In this document: piece by piece, positions 1 through 11,484 of the stretch
Numbering within the stretch: the stretch's first letter is position 1
Layout: each line of letters starts with the position of its first letter
From: Cristatella mucedo
Taxonomy: Eukaryota; Bryozoa; Phylactolaemata; Cristatellidae
Direction: 5' to 3'
Length of the DNA: 64,000 nucleotides
Assembly: GCA_009760855.2 (NCBI GenBank)
Contig: WPIO01000008.1
Span: 6,432,501-6,496,500, forward strand
Made by a program: the position numbers and the translations under genes
Notes under the pieces: model-generated
The model's input: only the letters and a program-made list of their open reading frames with translations
Databases searched by the model: none
What the model was told of the DNA's origin: nothing

Positions 1-1276
1 GATAGCATTGACTTAGTACTTTCTGTTGAAGGTCGTTCTGTAAAGCTTATTACACTGGCTGATGTGAGACCACCAGTCACCATTTTACCGTTTTCATCGC
101 TGACTAAGATTGTCGTGCTATTTCCTTCACTAACCATCGTTTGACCACCAGTAGTCATTTCTTGGGTTATATTAGTGAATTCAGTGGTGGAATTGATAGT
201 GACATAATTAACTTTCATTGTAAGGTTTACTGGTGTAGATTCAGCATACTGTACAGAAGTTGTAGCCTCGAAAGTACTGCTGAATTCGACCTGGGGGCTA
301 GTGAGATCGCCTCCGATCGTCGTTAAACTGCTTGAAGTTTCACTGATGTCTTCTGTATAAGTGCTTACAAAATAAGTCGGTGATTCCGTTTCATGCATTA
401 TTGTCATGGTTGTTAACATCTTGGATGGTTCGATCGTGGATTGGGCTGCTGTAAATGTGCTTCCCTCACTGTGTAATGCCATCATCGTGAACGTGGTGCT
501 TTCAGTTTCAAATAAAGTGTTCCTATGTGCTTCACTCGATATCGATTCAGATGGCCAGCGAGTAGACGATTCGAGCTCACTATCAGCATCTGTAGTTGTA
601 GCTTCGCTAATAGGGGTTCCTTCATATGAATCAGTTTTAGCCTCGAAAGTCTCGCTAGCTACAAGATAAGGTGTCCCGTCTTGATTGCTCTCGGCAAATG
701 AAGTTACAGTTTCGATTGTAGCGAGTTCTGTGTACGAATTCGAGGCACTTGAGAACACTTCGTAAAATAAAAACCTTGTTGATTTCACCGAGCTAGTATT
801 ACCCGTTGTTTCAACTTTGCTGATATTAACATCACCATGACTGGTCGTGTATTTCGTGGAATCAGCCGGTTGTGGACTGCTATCAAATTGGGAGGAAGGC
901 TTTCTCGAAGCAATGTTGGAAACTTCTGTCATATACTTTGACGATGCTTCTGATTTGGTGATCGGAGTATTTATGGTATTTATTTTCTGGTGGTCAGTTG
1001 TGGTAGCAGCAACATCAAAAACATTGTTTAGATTTTGAGTGGTAGTGGATTCTCCGACCACTGCAGTGCTATCGTTGTTGGAATTTGAAGTAGATGTATT
1101 CACACTGCCGTGTATATCCGCGTCCCTGCAATTTTCTTGACAGAAAGTGCCATTCATCACGCTTGACGCAGGTGACACACCTTCGTTTATTTCTTGGTAT
1201 GCGAATTCGGTATATGTTGTTGGAACACCTGAATCTGTCGACAATTTAGTGGTCGCATTGGCCGCTGCGAGGTCAA
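1..1276 (-). CDS. Mucin-like Ser/Thr-rich exon of a second gene, cut by the window edge
   Basis: Read on the minus strand, this is one frame open for about 424 codons from a strong acceptor (AG at 1278-1277 behind a T-rich tract) to the window edge. It starts with two bases of a split codon, so the preceding intron is phase 1. The product is low-complexity and dominated by Thr, Ser, Glu and Ala; 27 of its first 100 residues are Ser or Thr by my count. Sequons of the types NAT, NGT, NDS, NLT, NST and NIT are scattered through it. There are only two Cys, close together near the start (TFCQENC), and no transmembrane helix. This fits a heavily O-glycosylated stalk of a membrane mucin, adhesion receptor or matrix protein. 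Neither the 5' exons nor the 3' part is visible. It is unlikely to belong to the receptor upstream, whose frame ends in its own stop at 18796. Function unassigned. Confidence 0.75.
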
Positions 1277-1289
1277 CTGGAAAAAAATA

Positions 1290-1785
1290 AGTTTAATGCA
1301 ATGTGATTAATGTATTTCCGTCTGTAACTCCAAAAACTCATAAAGACCATGTGGGTGTTACGCAGGAGAGTTTTGTATAGGGCACTCACAGCCTAAGCGG
1401 CTTTCGGTACGCATTCGGTAGCCAACAGACTTCGTCTCACACAACAAAGACAAAGTGGGAGTAGAGTCACAAGAGCATTTGAGGTAGTAAGTAGCGTGGA
1501 AGTAGCAGCTCAGGACCGCTACGAAAGATAAGCCATAGTCGGGAGAAGACGAAAGTTGTCGTTGCGTAAGAATTGTGGAAGCTAGTTCCACAGTCTAGGA
1601 CCTGCAGAGCTAAAGCTTCTGTCGTCAACGGTCTTTAAGTGGAGGAATGGGACACCTAACGTATTGTCCACACAGGATCTGAGGTCGCGAATAGGCTGAA
1701 ACTGATGCAGCAGGTCAGCCAGGTACGAAGCAGCCAAGCCGTGGCGGGCCTTGTGGGTCAGGGTATGAACGTTGCTCACAATGAA
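1290..1785 (-). mobile_element. LINE family B, 5'-truncated 3' end
   Basis: The minus strand encodes the last part of a CR1/L2-like ORF2 (KARHGLAASYLADLLHQFQP), then 3' sequence with the family hallmark (ETKSVGYRMRTESRLGCEC in one frame). The same block recurs at 8.8, 14.7, 17.5 and 30.5 kb. Frameshifts and stops show it is dead. Its tail, a loose CATTA repeat, ends only about 20 bp upstream of the acceptor of the mucin-like exon. Confidence 0.85.
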
Positions 1786-1854
1786 AGGTGTCTCGTTTTG
1801 CTTCTAGGCGTGGCCACACAAATTAAGTAAAGGTCATTAATGAGACTTTTCTTA

Positions 1855-1920
1855 AGCACACTAAATCATCTAAGCAGCTTTTGGTACACCTATGGTAACC
1901 AACATATTTCATCCCAGAAC
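1855..1920 (-). mobile_element. Short LINE family B 3' fragment
   Basis: About 60 bp resemble the family B block that elsewhere contains GGTACGCATTCGGTAGCCAA; here the match is diverged (GGTACACCTATGGTAACCAA). It lies just beyond the copy at 1290-1785 and may be an older insertion. Confidence 0.45.
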
Positions 1921-2289
1921 CAAGGCTAACAAATTATTTTATGTACAGCGGCTTCCCGATAAAAACAAGTCATGGGTATAAGAGTTGAAAACATCATAGT
2001 TTAGTTATCCAAACCGTCATACCAACCTAGTGTGGTTGTAAATGATATACCATTACCTTCCATTATGTATATTATAAGTGATTGCACAAACCATTAAAGT
2101 AGTCTCGTGATACCTGTGGACCTTACAAGGGACTCAGTTATAAATGGTACCAAAAACAGTGAAACCATAATTCTGCAGATATTGCTAGTTTACTCCACAC
2201 AAGTAAACTTTCCTTCAAATTATGTTGCACTATCCCAACAGTGGTGGTTCTGAAGCGAAATGTTTGCTTTTAAGCCAGATGGTAATTTA

Positions 2290-2570
2290 CATGCTAGCTT
2301 TTTTGTTTCGATGCGAGAGTTAAACTGAGATTGGAATAATTTCTCACATCTAAACTACGAAATAAAATATGGAAACTGGATGGTCGTTGCCAGGTTTGGT
2401 TGGTAGAGCATCGACTTTGTAATGTGTGGTCTAAAACAGGATAACTAGAATGATGATAATAAAGATAGTAAGGATTGCCCACTGCAGGACTCGAACCAAT
2501 GGCCATGTGAAGAGTACGCACCTAATTGGTAGGCTATGACCCACGGGTAACGTAGAGCAGGGTGGTTAAT
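2290..2570 (-). mobile_element. tRNA-headed SINE, type 2
   Basis: The minus strand shows an A-box-like stretch (TAGCCTACCAATTAGG) followed about 35 bp later by a good B box (GGTTCGAGTCCTG), the internal RNA polymerase III promoter of tRNA genes. The head is followed by CAGTGGGCAATCCTTA and an AT-rich body. No cloverleaf with a credible acceptor stem forms, so this is a tRNA-derived SINE rather than a tRNA gene. The CAGTGGGCRATCCT motif recurs at 29.6 kb and in part at 5.6 kb. Confidence 0.6.
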
Positions 2571-3059
2571 TAGAAGAGTCCAGTGAGGATTTTGTTTAGG
2601 GAATTGGTCTGAAATAATTTCAAATATTGCTGGAAAAACTGAAAGAGAGATTCGATAGATAATTGGTGGCTGATTTCGTGGTGGCATAGTACCAATAACG
2701 GAAGTAGCTTATGGGCAGCCAGATCATTAACCCTAATAATTATTCTGCGAAAAATAATACTTTAGTTACTTAATTCCTTAATCTGCGATTTCACTATAAT
2801 CCAATATAATATTGAGCTAAGTTAAAACACGAGTGTCTAACCTATCTCATTCTTTTTTTGGATGCCAAATCTGCAGTGTCTTGTCATTTCAGCCAAAAAA
2901 CACATACGTGAAGGTTAACCAGTAAAAACGACTTTACCAGAGTTTAGGTTCAGCAGATGTATGGACTGAACAAATGCAAGTTTTAGCTTCATTCTGAAGC
3001 TACTTTTTCTAAAACCAGCAAAAATCATTTTATTTCCGTATGCATTGCCGTATGCATTT

Positions 3060-3860
3060 TCTTTTTACCACAGATACATAAGTGAAAGGCCCGGCACCCT
3101 AATGCTCGTACAGTGTGCTGATGTTAAAATTGTAGCCGAGTTCCAGGGGTCAGAGGCCAATTCCCCCAAGACCAACCATACTCAGGCCCGGCACACCTCG
3201 CCATGCGGCTGAGCTGGATTAAGACCGGCGGCCGTCAGGTTAGACCTCTTTATAACATCGCATGCGCCAAAAAGAACAGTTGGATTAATCAAGTCTACAG
3301 GGAGGATGCTATACAAGGTACATTATTTAGAGCGCAAGACGATAATGCAAGCGCGAACAAACGTGCTAGTTGGTCAGTCGGATTCCGCAGTCCCGCCGTT
3401 ATACCGACTTCTTTCCAACAGCACGAGCGTATGCCGTAAAAGATCCGGCTATCTGAGTAACTTCTCGGCAAGTCGGAGTAAACTCTACCACATTTGAGAG
3501 CTTCCGCAGAAAGACGCTAACTCGCGGGGGTGGCCACGAACACGCTGCAAGGGAACGCGGAATTTAAAAGTCACAACAACGAGCCGCTATTTAGCTCCGC
3601 TTGGGCCTTGAAAACCCGTTGCCTTGCGTGCGTAGCTGTATTGCTGGAGCACGCCTACCCCTATCCAGGTGCATAACTATGTGCGACCGGGAGCCTACTG
3701 CACCGCAAATTACTCGGCCAACATTCCTTTCCCAAGACCCGGTTGACCTCTCGTGACTGCACATCCGGCCATGCCATAGGTCAAACCCCAGCCTGGCCGG
3801 TGACCCTTACCACGTTACAGCCGTCCTGTGCCTGCCAACCGAACCTAGCCTGGGTACAAA
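3060..3860. other. GC- and CpG-rich island of unknown origin
   Basis: About 800 bp stand out from the AT-rich surroundings by base composition and by many CpG dinucleotides. The short motif AGGCCCGGCAC occurs twice, about 97 bp apart, near its left end. No long reading frame exists; open stretches are under 80 codons with no family resemblance. I could not match it by eye to 5S, 5.8S, 18S or 28S rRNA, spliceosomal RNAs, histone genes or the LINEs here. It could be a transposon fragment, a rare repeat or an old CpG island. Confidence 0.5.
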
Positions 3861-5590
3861 ATGTCATTTTCGGCAATGAGGTGCAGCATTAATTCATTCT
3901 CTTCATTTTTATAATTGAACAGTCTAGTTTTCTGCGGGTCTACTGAAGTTGGTGTAAAATTGAATGCGACGATTTATGCTTTATGTATCTCCATGCATTT
4001 CACCTTTGATCATTTAACCTAATTAAAATTGATTGCTTTATCACCAACTTTAAATAAATCCAGTAGTTTCTTTTAATAACTCCACGAAGCTTAAATTTTT
4101 ACAAAGAGGAAAACTAAGGAAAATGAATAGGCCAAAGCTGCTACATTTGAATAAACGTTTAAATAAATGTCATTTAGTTGAAACGACTAATACGATCCTC
4201 TAACATTGTAACTTACCCACTAGAAACCAGGACATTACCCAATTGACTAATTTTTGTATGGGGAGCCATTGGTTCAAAAGCTTTACCTTAGCACGTCCAA
4301 ACACGAGTATGCACTAAATGAGTTTAGTCACTCGATATGGCAACTCCAAATGCATGTAATGACTTACAATTAGCAGGATAAATGCTGGTAAAACTAAACA
4401 ACTCCAATATCCTCTCTGAATATGTTGGAATTGTTTGTTTCAATCAACTCTCAGTTCTCGTGCTTCTATATACTCCCATTGGGACGTCGGGAACCGGTCC
4501 TCAACTATTTTTATTACATTCAATTTTATTTATCCCCAAAAAACTTTTAGAATCAACGACAATGATCAATATATTGAGCGAGTGCTTATCATGTATTTCA
4601 TCTTGTACGTAAAATAATTTCCTCATATCAAATGATGTTGAAGTGCATTACTATTCCTCAAAAGAAATACAAAACACTGTTCTGGACCAAGTTAATTGAC
4701 TGAGATACTTGAGATTGGTGCTGCAAGATCGAATGCAAGTATTCGCGATTGAGTTGTCCTCTTTGTGTTCTGTTGAACATTGACAAATTTATTCTACAAA
4801 TCCCGTCCATAGATAGTCATCACTCTCTACCCAAGCTCATGACTGGCTACAAATCACCATGGTGTACTGCTAAGGCTTCAATAGCTCTATTTTCATTCAT
4901 GACAATACTAAAACGATTCAATAGGCATTGGAAGGGCTAAAACTCAATATTTTAACGTTCGTAAAGAGAGATAATTTTTTTGACTGCTTTAAAATGAGCC
5001 ATGATGGCATTCTAGGTCAGGCGGTTGCTTTTATTCCCCGTAAGCCTGTATTTTGTATTTGATTAATCCAGGATCAAATTTTTTATGTCCACCGGCAAGA
5101 GTATTTAGAGTCTTTTACCCTGAGAAAAAATTCTCAAGCTTAGCTCCATCCATGGCTATAGATATTACTTTAGCCTTAGTCTTTGTCATAAAACCTTAGC
5201 TATTTTAACTGCACAAGTCTGCAATTTCTTCTCTCTTTTCCTGCATACCACATATTCAGGACTATCGAAATATAGGGGAATCACTAACAAACGTTATTTT
5301 CTTTTTGACGTTGTAGCGAAGGGCTGGAAGTTAATTTCACTCGGCTATTTAACACGGCATGTCCCCGATCGTGAAAAGACCCATTCGACAACATTACATC
5401 TAATGTCCCACCTTAATCCTATAGTGTAAATAATTTAACTCCCTCATTTTTATAACCACAGTGTAGCCTTGATGGCTATCACCCTTCAACGCTATATCTA
5501 CTTGCCTCATAGGTTCACTAAAGTGTACAGCTAAATTATTAAACTGCCTCGTTAGCATAGTCGGAGAGGAATATTAACAGCCTCCATAAG
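3861..5590. other. AT-rich intergenic sequence, nothing recognised
   Basis: No exon-like frame with splice sites, no RNA gene and no repeat family that I recognise. Open stretches are short and of low complexity. Confidence 0.5.
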
Positions 5591-5594
5591 AGTT

Positions 5595-5690
5595 TATAGC
5601 GGTCAATAAAGGATTGCCTGTTTCAAGACTGGAACCTACGATGGAGTGGTGAATAGCGACTACCTTATCTTGTGGACAAAGACCTATAGA
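5595..5690 (-). mobile_element. Possible SINE type 2 fragment
   Basis: The minus strand carries a B-box-like GTAGGTTCCAGTCTTG followed by CAGGCAATCCTTTATTGACC. This resembles the post-head sequence of the elements at 2.5 and 29.6 kb (the latter has CGATCCTGTATTGACC). The A box is not convincing. Confidence 0.4.
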
Positions 5691-5939
5691 GGGCAAAGAC
5701 CCATGAATAATCTATAAGTTATTTGCAGGCTGGTCTCAAACTGCCCCACTAGAACAAACTCATGACTAATAACGACTTAGAATGTTGGCTGTTTTATTCG
5801 TTCCCATTACGCTTTGTATTTTAAAGAGTATCAAAATCATCCAGAAAACAATGTTTTTGTTTCATCTCAGTGAGTTAGTTAATAATAATAGTAAACATAA
5901 TATATTTTTATATCACCCTCTGAAAAATTATTTTATTTC

Positions 5940-6105
5940 TTGTAACTTTCCATTCGCTGCGAAGGAATCATGTTCGATTGGGAACTAGCAGCTTGCTCAA
6001 TGTCAACAAGCATGCATGGTTAGTCGTGACATGCACATTGTTGGCATGCAAATATTGTTAGTGGCAGCTAGAACAGTGTTGGCATGCATATGGCTGCACT
6101 CAACC
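5940..6105 (-). mobile_element. LINE family A 3'-UTR fragment
   Basis: The words GACATGCACATTGTTGGCATGC and GTTAGTGGCAGC match, with substitutions, the 3' untranslated part of family A at 54.93-55.0 kb. The adjoining ATTCGCTGCGAAGGAATCAT matches the corresponding part of the copy at 15.7 kb. No coding part is left. Confidence 0.65.
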
Positions 6106-6109
6106 AATC

Positions 6110-8800
6110 AATAATAGCATGACAAGATTGAAAACAATAGGAATATAGTGTTGATAAAAGTTTTGTTAAGATTCTTTTATATTCAAACTATCTTTTGATC
6201 TATATTCTTTTGACATGCATTAACTTACTTTAAACATGTTGAATACCGAATTAGTGGAGGAGGAGAACAGACTGGCAATAAAATTCTGACAGGGAGGTGC
6301 AGTTTCACTGCTGCATAAGAGGCAACCCATAAGTGTAGGAGTATTTCAGACATGCCTTAAATAAACATGAATGCTTAGATTTTATGCTGACGAATGGAAA
6401 AATTTTAGCAGAAGGCAATGCTCTTGCATGTGCTACCTGGTGTAATGTCAGGTTGCCTTGACGGGTACTTTTATTCGCTGCACCTCATCTGCTTACACTC
6501 ATACGTCTCTCACTGAGGTAAAACTTGGTCCTCGTTAGCAAGCTGCCAGCCATACCTCGGTGTGCAGAGTAAGTTTCTAGAACGACCTGGCACTCGAGAG
6601 AGCCAATTCCTGTTGACAGCTATAAAGGAGCCAGCTCAGACAACCAAAACTTACGGCAGACTTGAGAAGGTCATTATAAGTCCACGAAAATGGGTTTATG
6701 TGAAATGGTTGGGTCTAAATCGTGATTGTAATTTACAGGGAAGATCTAATGAAATGATATAAGCAAGTAGTTGCCCAGTCGCAACCTATTTTAATATATT
6801 GGTTAACAATTGCAGAAGAGATAACTAACGACTGCTACTTTTTACCTTTTACTTACTAATTACCGCGATTTAAAATGGACCTTTTTATGAGTGGACTGAC
6901 AATCTATGTTTTTAGAGGAACAAACTCACCAGTAATCGGAAATAACTTGCACAATTGGTAATGACGATTGGCTGCTGTATTGTGGACCTTTTGTGTGGAA
7001 CCAGTAAATAGGAGCATCCCTAATGGGGAAACCATTAACTCAATTTCATGAACAGTGGCAGTTACAATTATCAAAGATAGCAAACATAGGTTTTAAAGAA
7101 ACAAAAAGGCATTATCTCTATCCCTAAGTATGGTATCATTGTTTATGAGCAATTAGTATCAGAACAATTTATTTTATTCGGAAGCCTATAAATACTCCAA
7201 GATGCTTTAGCTAACCGTAGGAAGCGCAGAACTCACGGTTAGGTACATACATAAGCAAGCAATCATACGGTTGGTACTTGTAATTTTTTGAACCTTGCTT
7301 CCATACCTACCTGATGCGGCTGCCATTGCTACAGCCAATGAGGATAACAGTAATGGAAACAGCATTTGGGAAGTTGTGTAACCGACTCGAATCTGTTCAA
7401 TCTTTTGTTAAATGCCTGCATACATAAAACAATCCCCAACTTGGCAACAGGCTTATTTTATATACTGACAGTTGCAATATTTACGCCAGTTTACTCAACA
7501 GTGTGGTGATCACAATGAATAGCTCATAATGAGCACATAGACTTTGGATTATTATTATATTCAAAGACGTAATACTCGGTGATTCTATGGAACCTAAAAA
7601 ACTCTTAATGAACCGGCTGTTCAGTACTTAGCATAATGCAATGCAATCGTGAAAATGAGGGTTCAATTTCAATAGAAACTTTTCAGATCGAGAGCCGGTT
7701 TCATTAATCATAACTGCCACAACCTTGAAGCTCTACCGGCATGCATTTTAGATAAACATAGAACGATTTGGTACTTTATATGTTAAGCAATATGCACAGC
7801 ATTCATTTGGTTCCAGCGGCCTATCTAATGGCCAAATCTATTCTGTTATACCTATTTCCGGATCTAGCTTGAAAACGCATGACTTTTCGAATGTAGTAGA
7901 CCTTTTAAATAATAATCTCAAACGTCAACACACTTAACAAGTGGTCTTTTATGCTTTTAGCAATGAATATAGTCTTCCGGTAGTATCAGTGAAAATTAAC
8001 TGTTGTCAGGTCAAATCTGAATTCATTTACATAACTGGAACAAAGCTATTTCCAAATCTTTTTACTTTCATTTAGCCAGTGTCTCGTAAAATCTACACTT
8101 TTAAGCAGGCAACGAAGTTGTAAGAGCAATTTACCATGACTCTCGTTCCTCATTAGTGTGCCATAGCTTGTCCTAAATGTTATTAGTGGACTCCCAATGC
8201 ATATTTAAACATGATAATTTTCCATTCTTTATTACTTATAAATCTAAGCTGTAAGCTTACGAAAACAACACTGCCAGAACTTCTTTTCATTCTACTGCTG
8301 TGTGACAGTCGGCTAGTTACAGATATAGAGAATAATATCAAGCGATGATTGTACTGAGCAGTTGATTTCTAAGTCCATTACACAACCAGCTAACCAAAAA
8401 GTCATTTGAATCGTAATATGAAGTGTGCGGTTGAATAAATATTTGCCATTTCTGTCCAAGAGCGTTTATTATTCGACGCCTATTCGTAGGGTAAGATGAA
8501 ATAGTTGCTATGTTTATTAGCACAGCCTCTAATCCATGTTATTTATTTTATTACTATACCATTTGCTCACGTGTTTCAAATAAGCATGTCTCTCAGCAAC
8601 TTATTTCCAGAGAGGTGCAACCCTCACACCCTGAAGTGCAACCTAAGCTCTGCTTAGAGTACTCGTGACGAAAAAAGCGTTTTACACTCTATGCACTGTT
8701 TAGCGTTTGTTGCAAGATGTTACCGCCATCGATAAATCACATCAAGATAAGCAAAGTATGTTCCGGAAAAAATCAAAGGTTGCGTTCGACCGAATTCAAT
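6110..8800. other. Intergenic sequence, nothing recognised
   Basis: About 2.7 kb of AT-rich DNA on both strands without a supported exon, RNA gene or known repeat. Frames of 60-66 codons at 6.56 and 8.34 kb lack motifs and splice context. Confidence 0.5.
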
Positions 8801-8804
8801 TAAC

Positions 8805-9080
8805 GACAACTACTCTCCTACTGCCGACTACGGCTCATCCTTTTCAGCGGTCCTGAGCTGCTATTTCCATGTTACTCACTACCTCAACTGCTCTCCTGAC
8901 TCTGCTATGCTTCCCACTTTCTCTTTGTTGCGTGAGGCAAGTCTGTTGGCTACCGAATGCGTACCGAAAGCCGCTTAAGCTGTTAGTGTGCTATACACAT
9001 TTCTTCTGCATAACACTCACACGGTCTTTATGACTTTGTGGAGTTACAGACGGAGATACATTACATTACATTAAGGGTAC
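8805..9080 (+). mobile_element. LINE family B 3' end
   Basis: The plus strand carries the family B terminal block: GCGGTCCTGAGCTGCTATTT, then CGAATGCGTACCGAAAGCCG, then the run to CAGACGGAGATACATTACA. It ends in a short CATTA repeat, which I take as the 3' tail. All ORF2 sequence is missing. Confidence 0.8.
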
Positions 9081-9574
9081 GCCAGCAGATTTGACAATTC
9101 AACTGCCCCGTCGAAGGTAGCACAATGAAAAAAAGTTATAAATGAAGCCTAAAAACATTTTAGCTCTGAAAGCAGAGTCTAACATAATCGTCTAATGAAA
9201 TTAACTAGGTTCTATTTTTCTTGATGTGAATATAGTGTAGTGGCTTTCATCATACATTGATTTTGAAGGCAGGATCACAGCCGGCTGGAAGAGTCCAGGT
9301 AAACCGTTTCGGCTCATTTAAGTATAAACCAAGGAAGCTAAAATACACGAATAAATCAACAGGTAGTTATAATGCACTCGGATACCATGCTAGGCCTGTA
9401 CCGATTTATATTGCCTTGACTGGGCTTCATTTTTTCGACGGGTGTCCAAAAGACATTGTAGTATAGCATCACGCTGCATGACTGAAAGCTTTAATTTTTT
9501 CAACTAGGACAATGGTGCAGGTTTGAGACTATGATGTCCAATTGCCACCATTTAATTTATTTAAAACTATCTAT

Positions 9575-9705
9575 CTCTCTCTCGCTCTCTCTCTCTCTAT
9601 ATATATATATATGTATATATGTGTGTGCGTGTGTGTGTGCGTGGGTTTGTGTGTGTGTGTTTGCGTGTGTAAGTGTTTGTGCATGTGTGTGAGAGAGAGC
9701 CTAGG
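9575..9705. repeat. Compound (CT)n-(AT)n-(GT)n microsatellite
   Basis: A CT-rich run passes into an AT run and then an interrupted GT run of about 80 bp containing GTGC and GTTT variants, ending in a short GA run. Confidence 0.9.
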
Positions 9706-10136
9706 TTAAAATCTTCATTGTGCTCACGGGACAACCAATAATTCCTCAATGCATAGGCATTATTATAACAACACCCACTTCTACAAGCTTCTGCACAATA
9801 TACTGACCTCTTCTGATAACAAGTTTATTATAGGGAATTTGTAATATGTTTGTGCTTACTAGAAATATCTACCTGTCCCGCCTGCGTGACCTTGCTCCAG
9901 TTCAGTAATACACTTAAACAAAGAAATGAATGAGACCGTTGCATATTTATATTGACAAGATATCACACATAGGTGCCCTGGCTGCTCTACAGGATTACTC
10001 ACCTTAAGCGCTTTAAAGTCAAGGTTCGAAACGTGGACTCCAAGTTGCACACACAACCGGTCGAGCGAAATTGCAGTAATTTTAATCCGTCACAGGCAAG
10101 AGCGAACGGAATTATTACAGCTAACTGGAAGCTGAA

Positions 10137-10579
10137 ATGATGCAAGCCGAGCAAGCTCAGCACATGCTCACCTTGACTGATGCAGGCTCAGTGGGTCACC
10201 ACATTTGCTGCCGATGGATCCTTCGATGTGGTAGAAACAGCAGCAGCATACAGCAAACCACTTACCCTGCGATGAGTTGTAGACCACCAGGTGATTCCGG
10301 CAGGCAGGGTGGCGGTCCATTTGACGATCCGAACAGCAGTCATTACAGAAATCTGCGGCTTCAAAGGACAAGGAAGTCCGTTCTTTATGGTGGCAGCCGA
10401 CTTCCTCAATCGGCGGTAGGAGACCTAACGTTGCTCAACAATGGCCTTAGCGAGTGCAACAATAGAGGCGTGATTACTTTGCTTATTCAAATTGATCACA
10501 ATCTAAACAACGGCCTCCACGTGAGGTCAGCTGGACTCAATTGTTGCAAGGTCAAGTGGTTTAACAGCAGTTCTAGCCG
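10137..10579 (+). mobile_element. Possible 5' extension of the LINE family A copy
   Basis: Directly upstream of the endonuclease remnant. The plus-strand frame contains RPPGDSGRQGGG, which loosely resembles the glycine-rich step before the YRPPG part of CR1/L2 endonucleases. The frame is otherwise degraded and its left boundary is not visible. Confidence 0.35.
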
Positions 10580-11269
10580 TTGGCAAACCACATGCTAATG
10601 GCCAAATTCAAGAGTGAAACTCTGGTACCTAAAAACAAGCTACCGATAGTGGCAGTAGTCTATCGCCCACCAGGTACCAAGTCCTCCTTTATCTCAGACT
10701 TCTTCGATCTCATTTCGATTCTGTGTGCAAGAAAACAATCCTTCTTCGTTATGGGTGATTTCAACGTTCACTTTGATAACTTATCTGACCCTTTCAGCAC
10801 CAAATTTCATGCACTGATTGACTCATGGTCCCTTCTAGCTCATGTGCATGGCCCTACCCAAATCAACGGTCACACACTCGACCAGATTTTCTCATACAAC
10901 TGCACTTTGTCATCACCAATTATTACCAGATCCTGCTTATGTGACCGAATGCAGATCTCATTCAATTTACAGTGTGTGCACACATCCTCCTCTAAAATAA
11001 CATGTGCATCGCGAAACCTCAAGACCCTTTACATCGATGCTGTCCGTGCAGGAATATCTGCTTCACCTCTGCTGCTCAGTCCTCGCTCCGATCTGTCATC
11101 ATTGGTATATAGCTACAACACGACACTAGCTGACACGCTCGACGAGTTTGCACCTCTAACAAACCGCACTGTGCGGCCCCGCCCAGACGGCCTATGGTTT
11201 ACCACAGACATTAAACCAGCCAGGTCTACTACACCAAAGCTTAAAAACTATACACAAGATCCGGACTAA
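10580..11269 (+). pseudogene. LINE family A endonuclease remnant
   Basis: An open frame of 229 codons resembling an exonuclease-endonuclease-phosphatase domain. Visible motifs are VAVVYRPPG near residue 25, MGDFNVHFD near residue 57 and NGHTLDQIF near residue 95. The segment that should hold the SDH catalytic motif reads CLCDRMQISFNL, so the catalytic His is lost. The N-terminal catalytic part with its conserved Glu is not recognisable. The frame ends at a stop before the RT begins. Confidence 0.85.
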
Positions 11270-11484
11270 CTGTCGATCGACAGGCATATGAAGACTAATG
11301 TAGGTCATATCAATCGATCCTAGCAAAGGCCAAGTCTAGCTTCTATAGAAACATTGTTGAATCACCGATGCATTATCCAAATATGCTGATGTCGGCAATA
11401 AACTATCTCCTCAACCGTTCCCAGATTAGTTCCTTACCTGATGTTCATTGTGATGATCTAGCCGATTGCTTCTCTTGATTCTTT

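Noticed and set aside
141-1038. Plus-strand frames of 61 to 87 codons in the first kilobase
   Set aside because: They are antisense shadows of the long minus-strand mucin-like frame.
9859-10080. B-box-like GGTTCGAAACG near 10020, considered as a SINE or tRNA
   Set aside because: No convincing A box at the right distance and no repeat of this segment elsewhere in the window.
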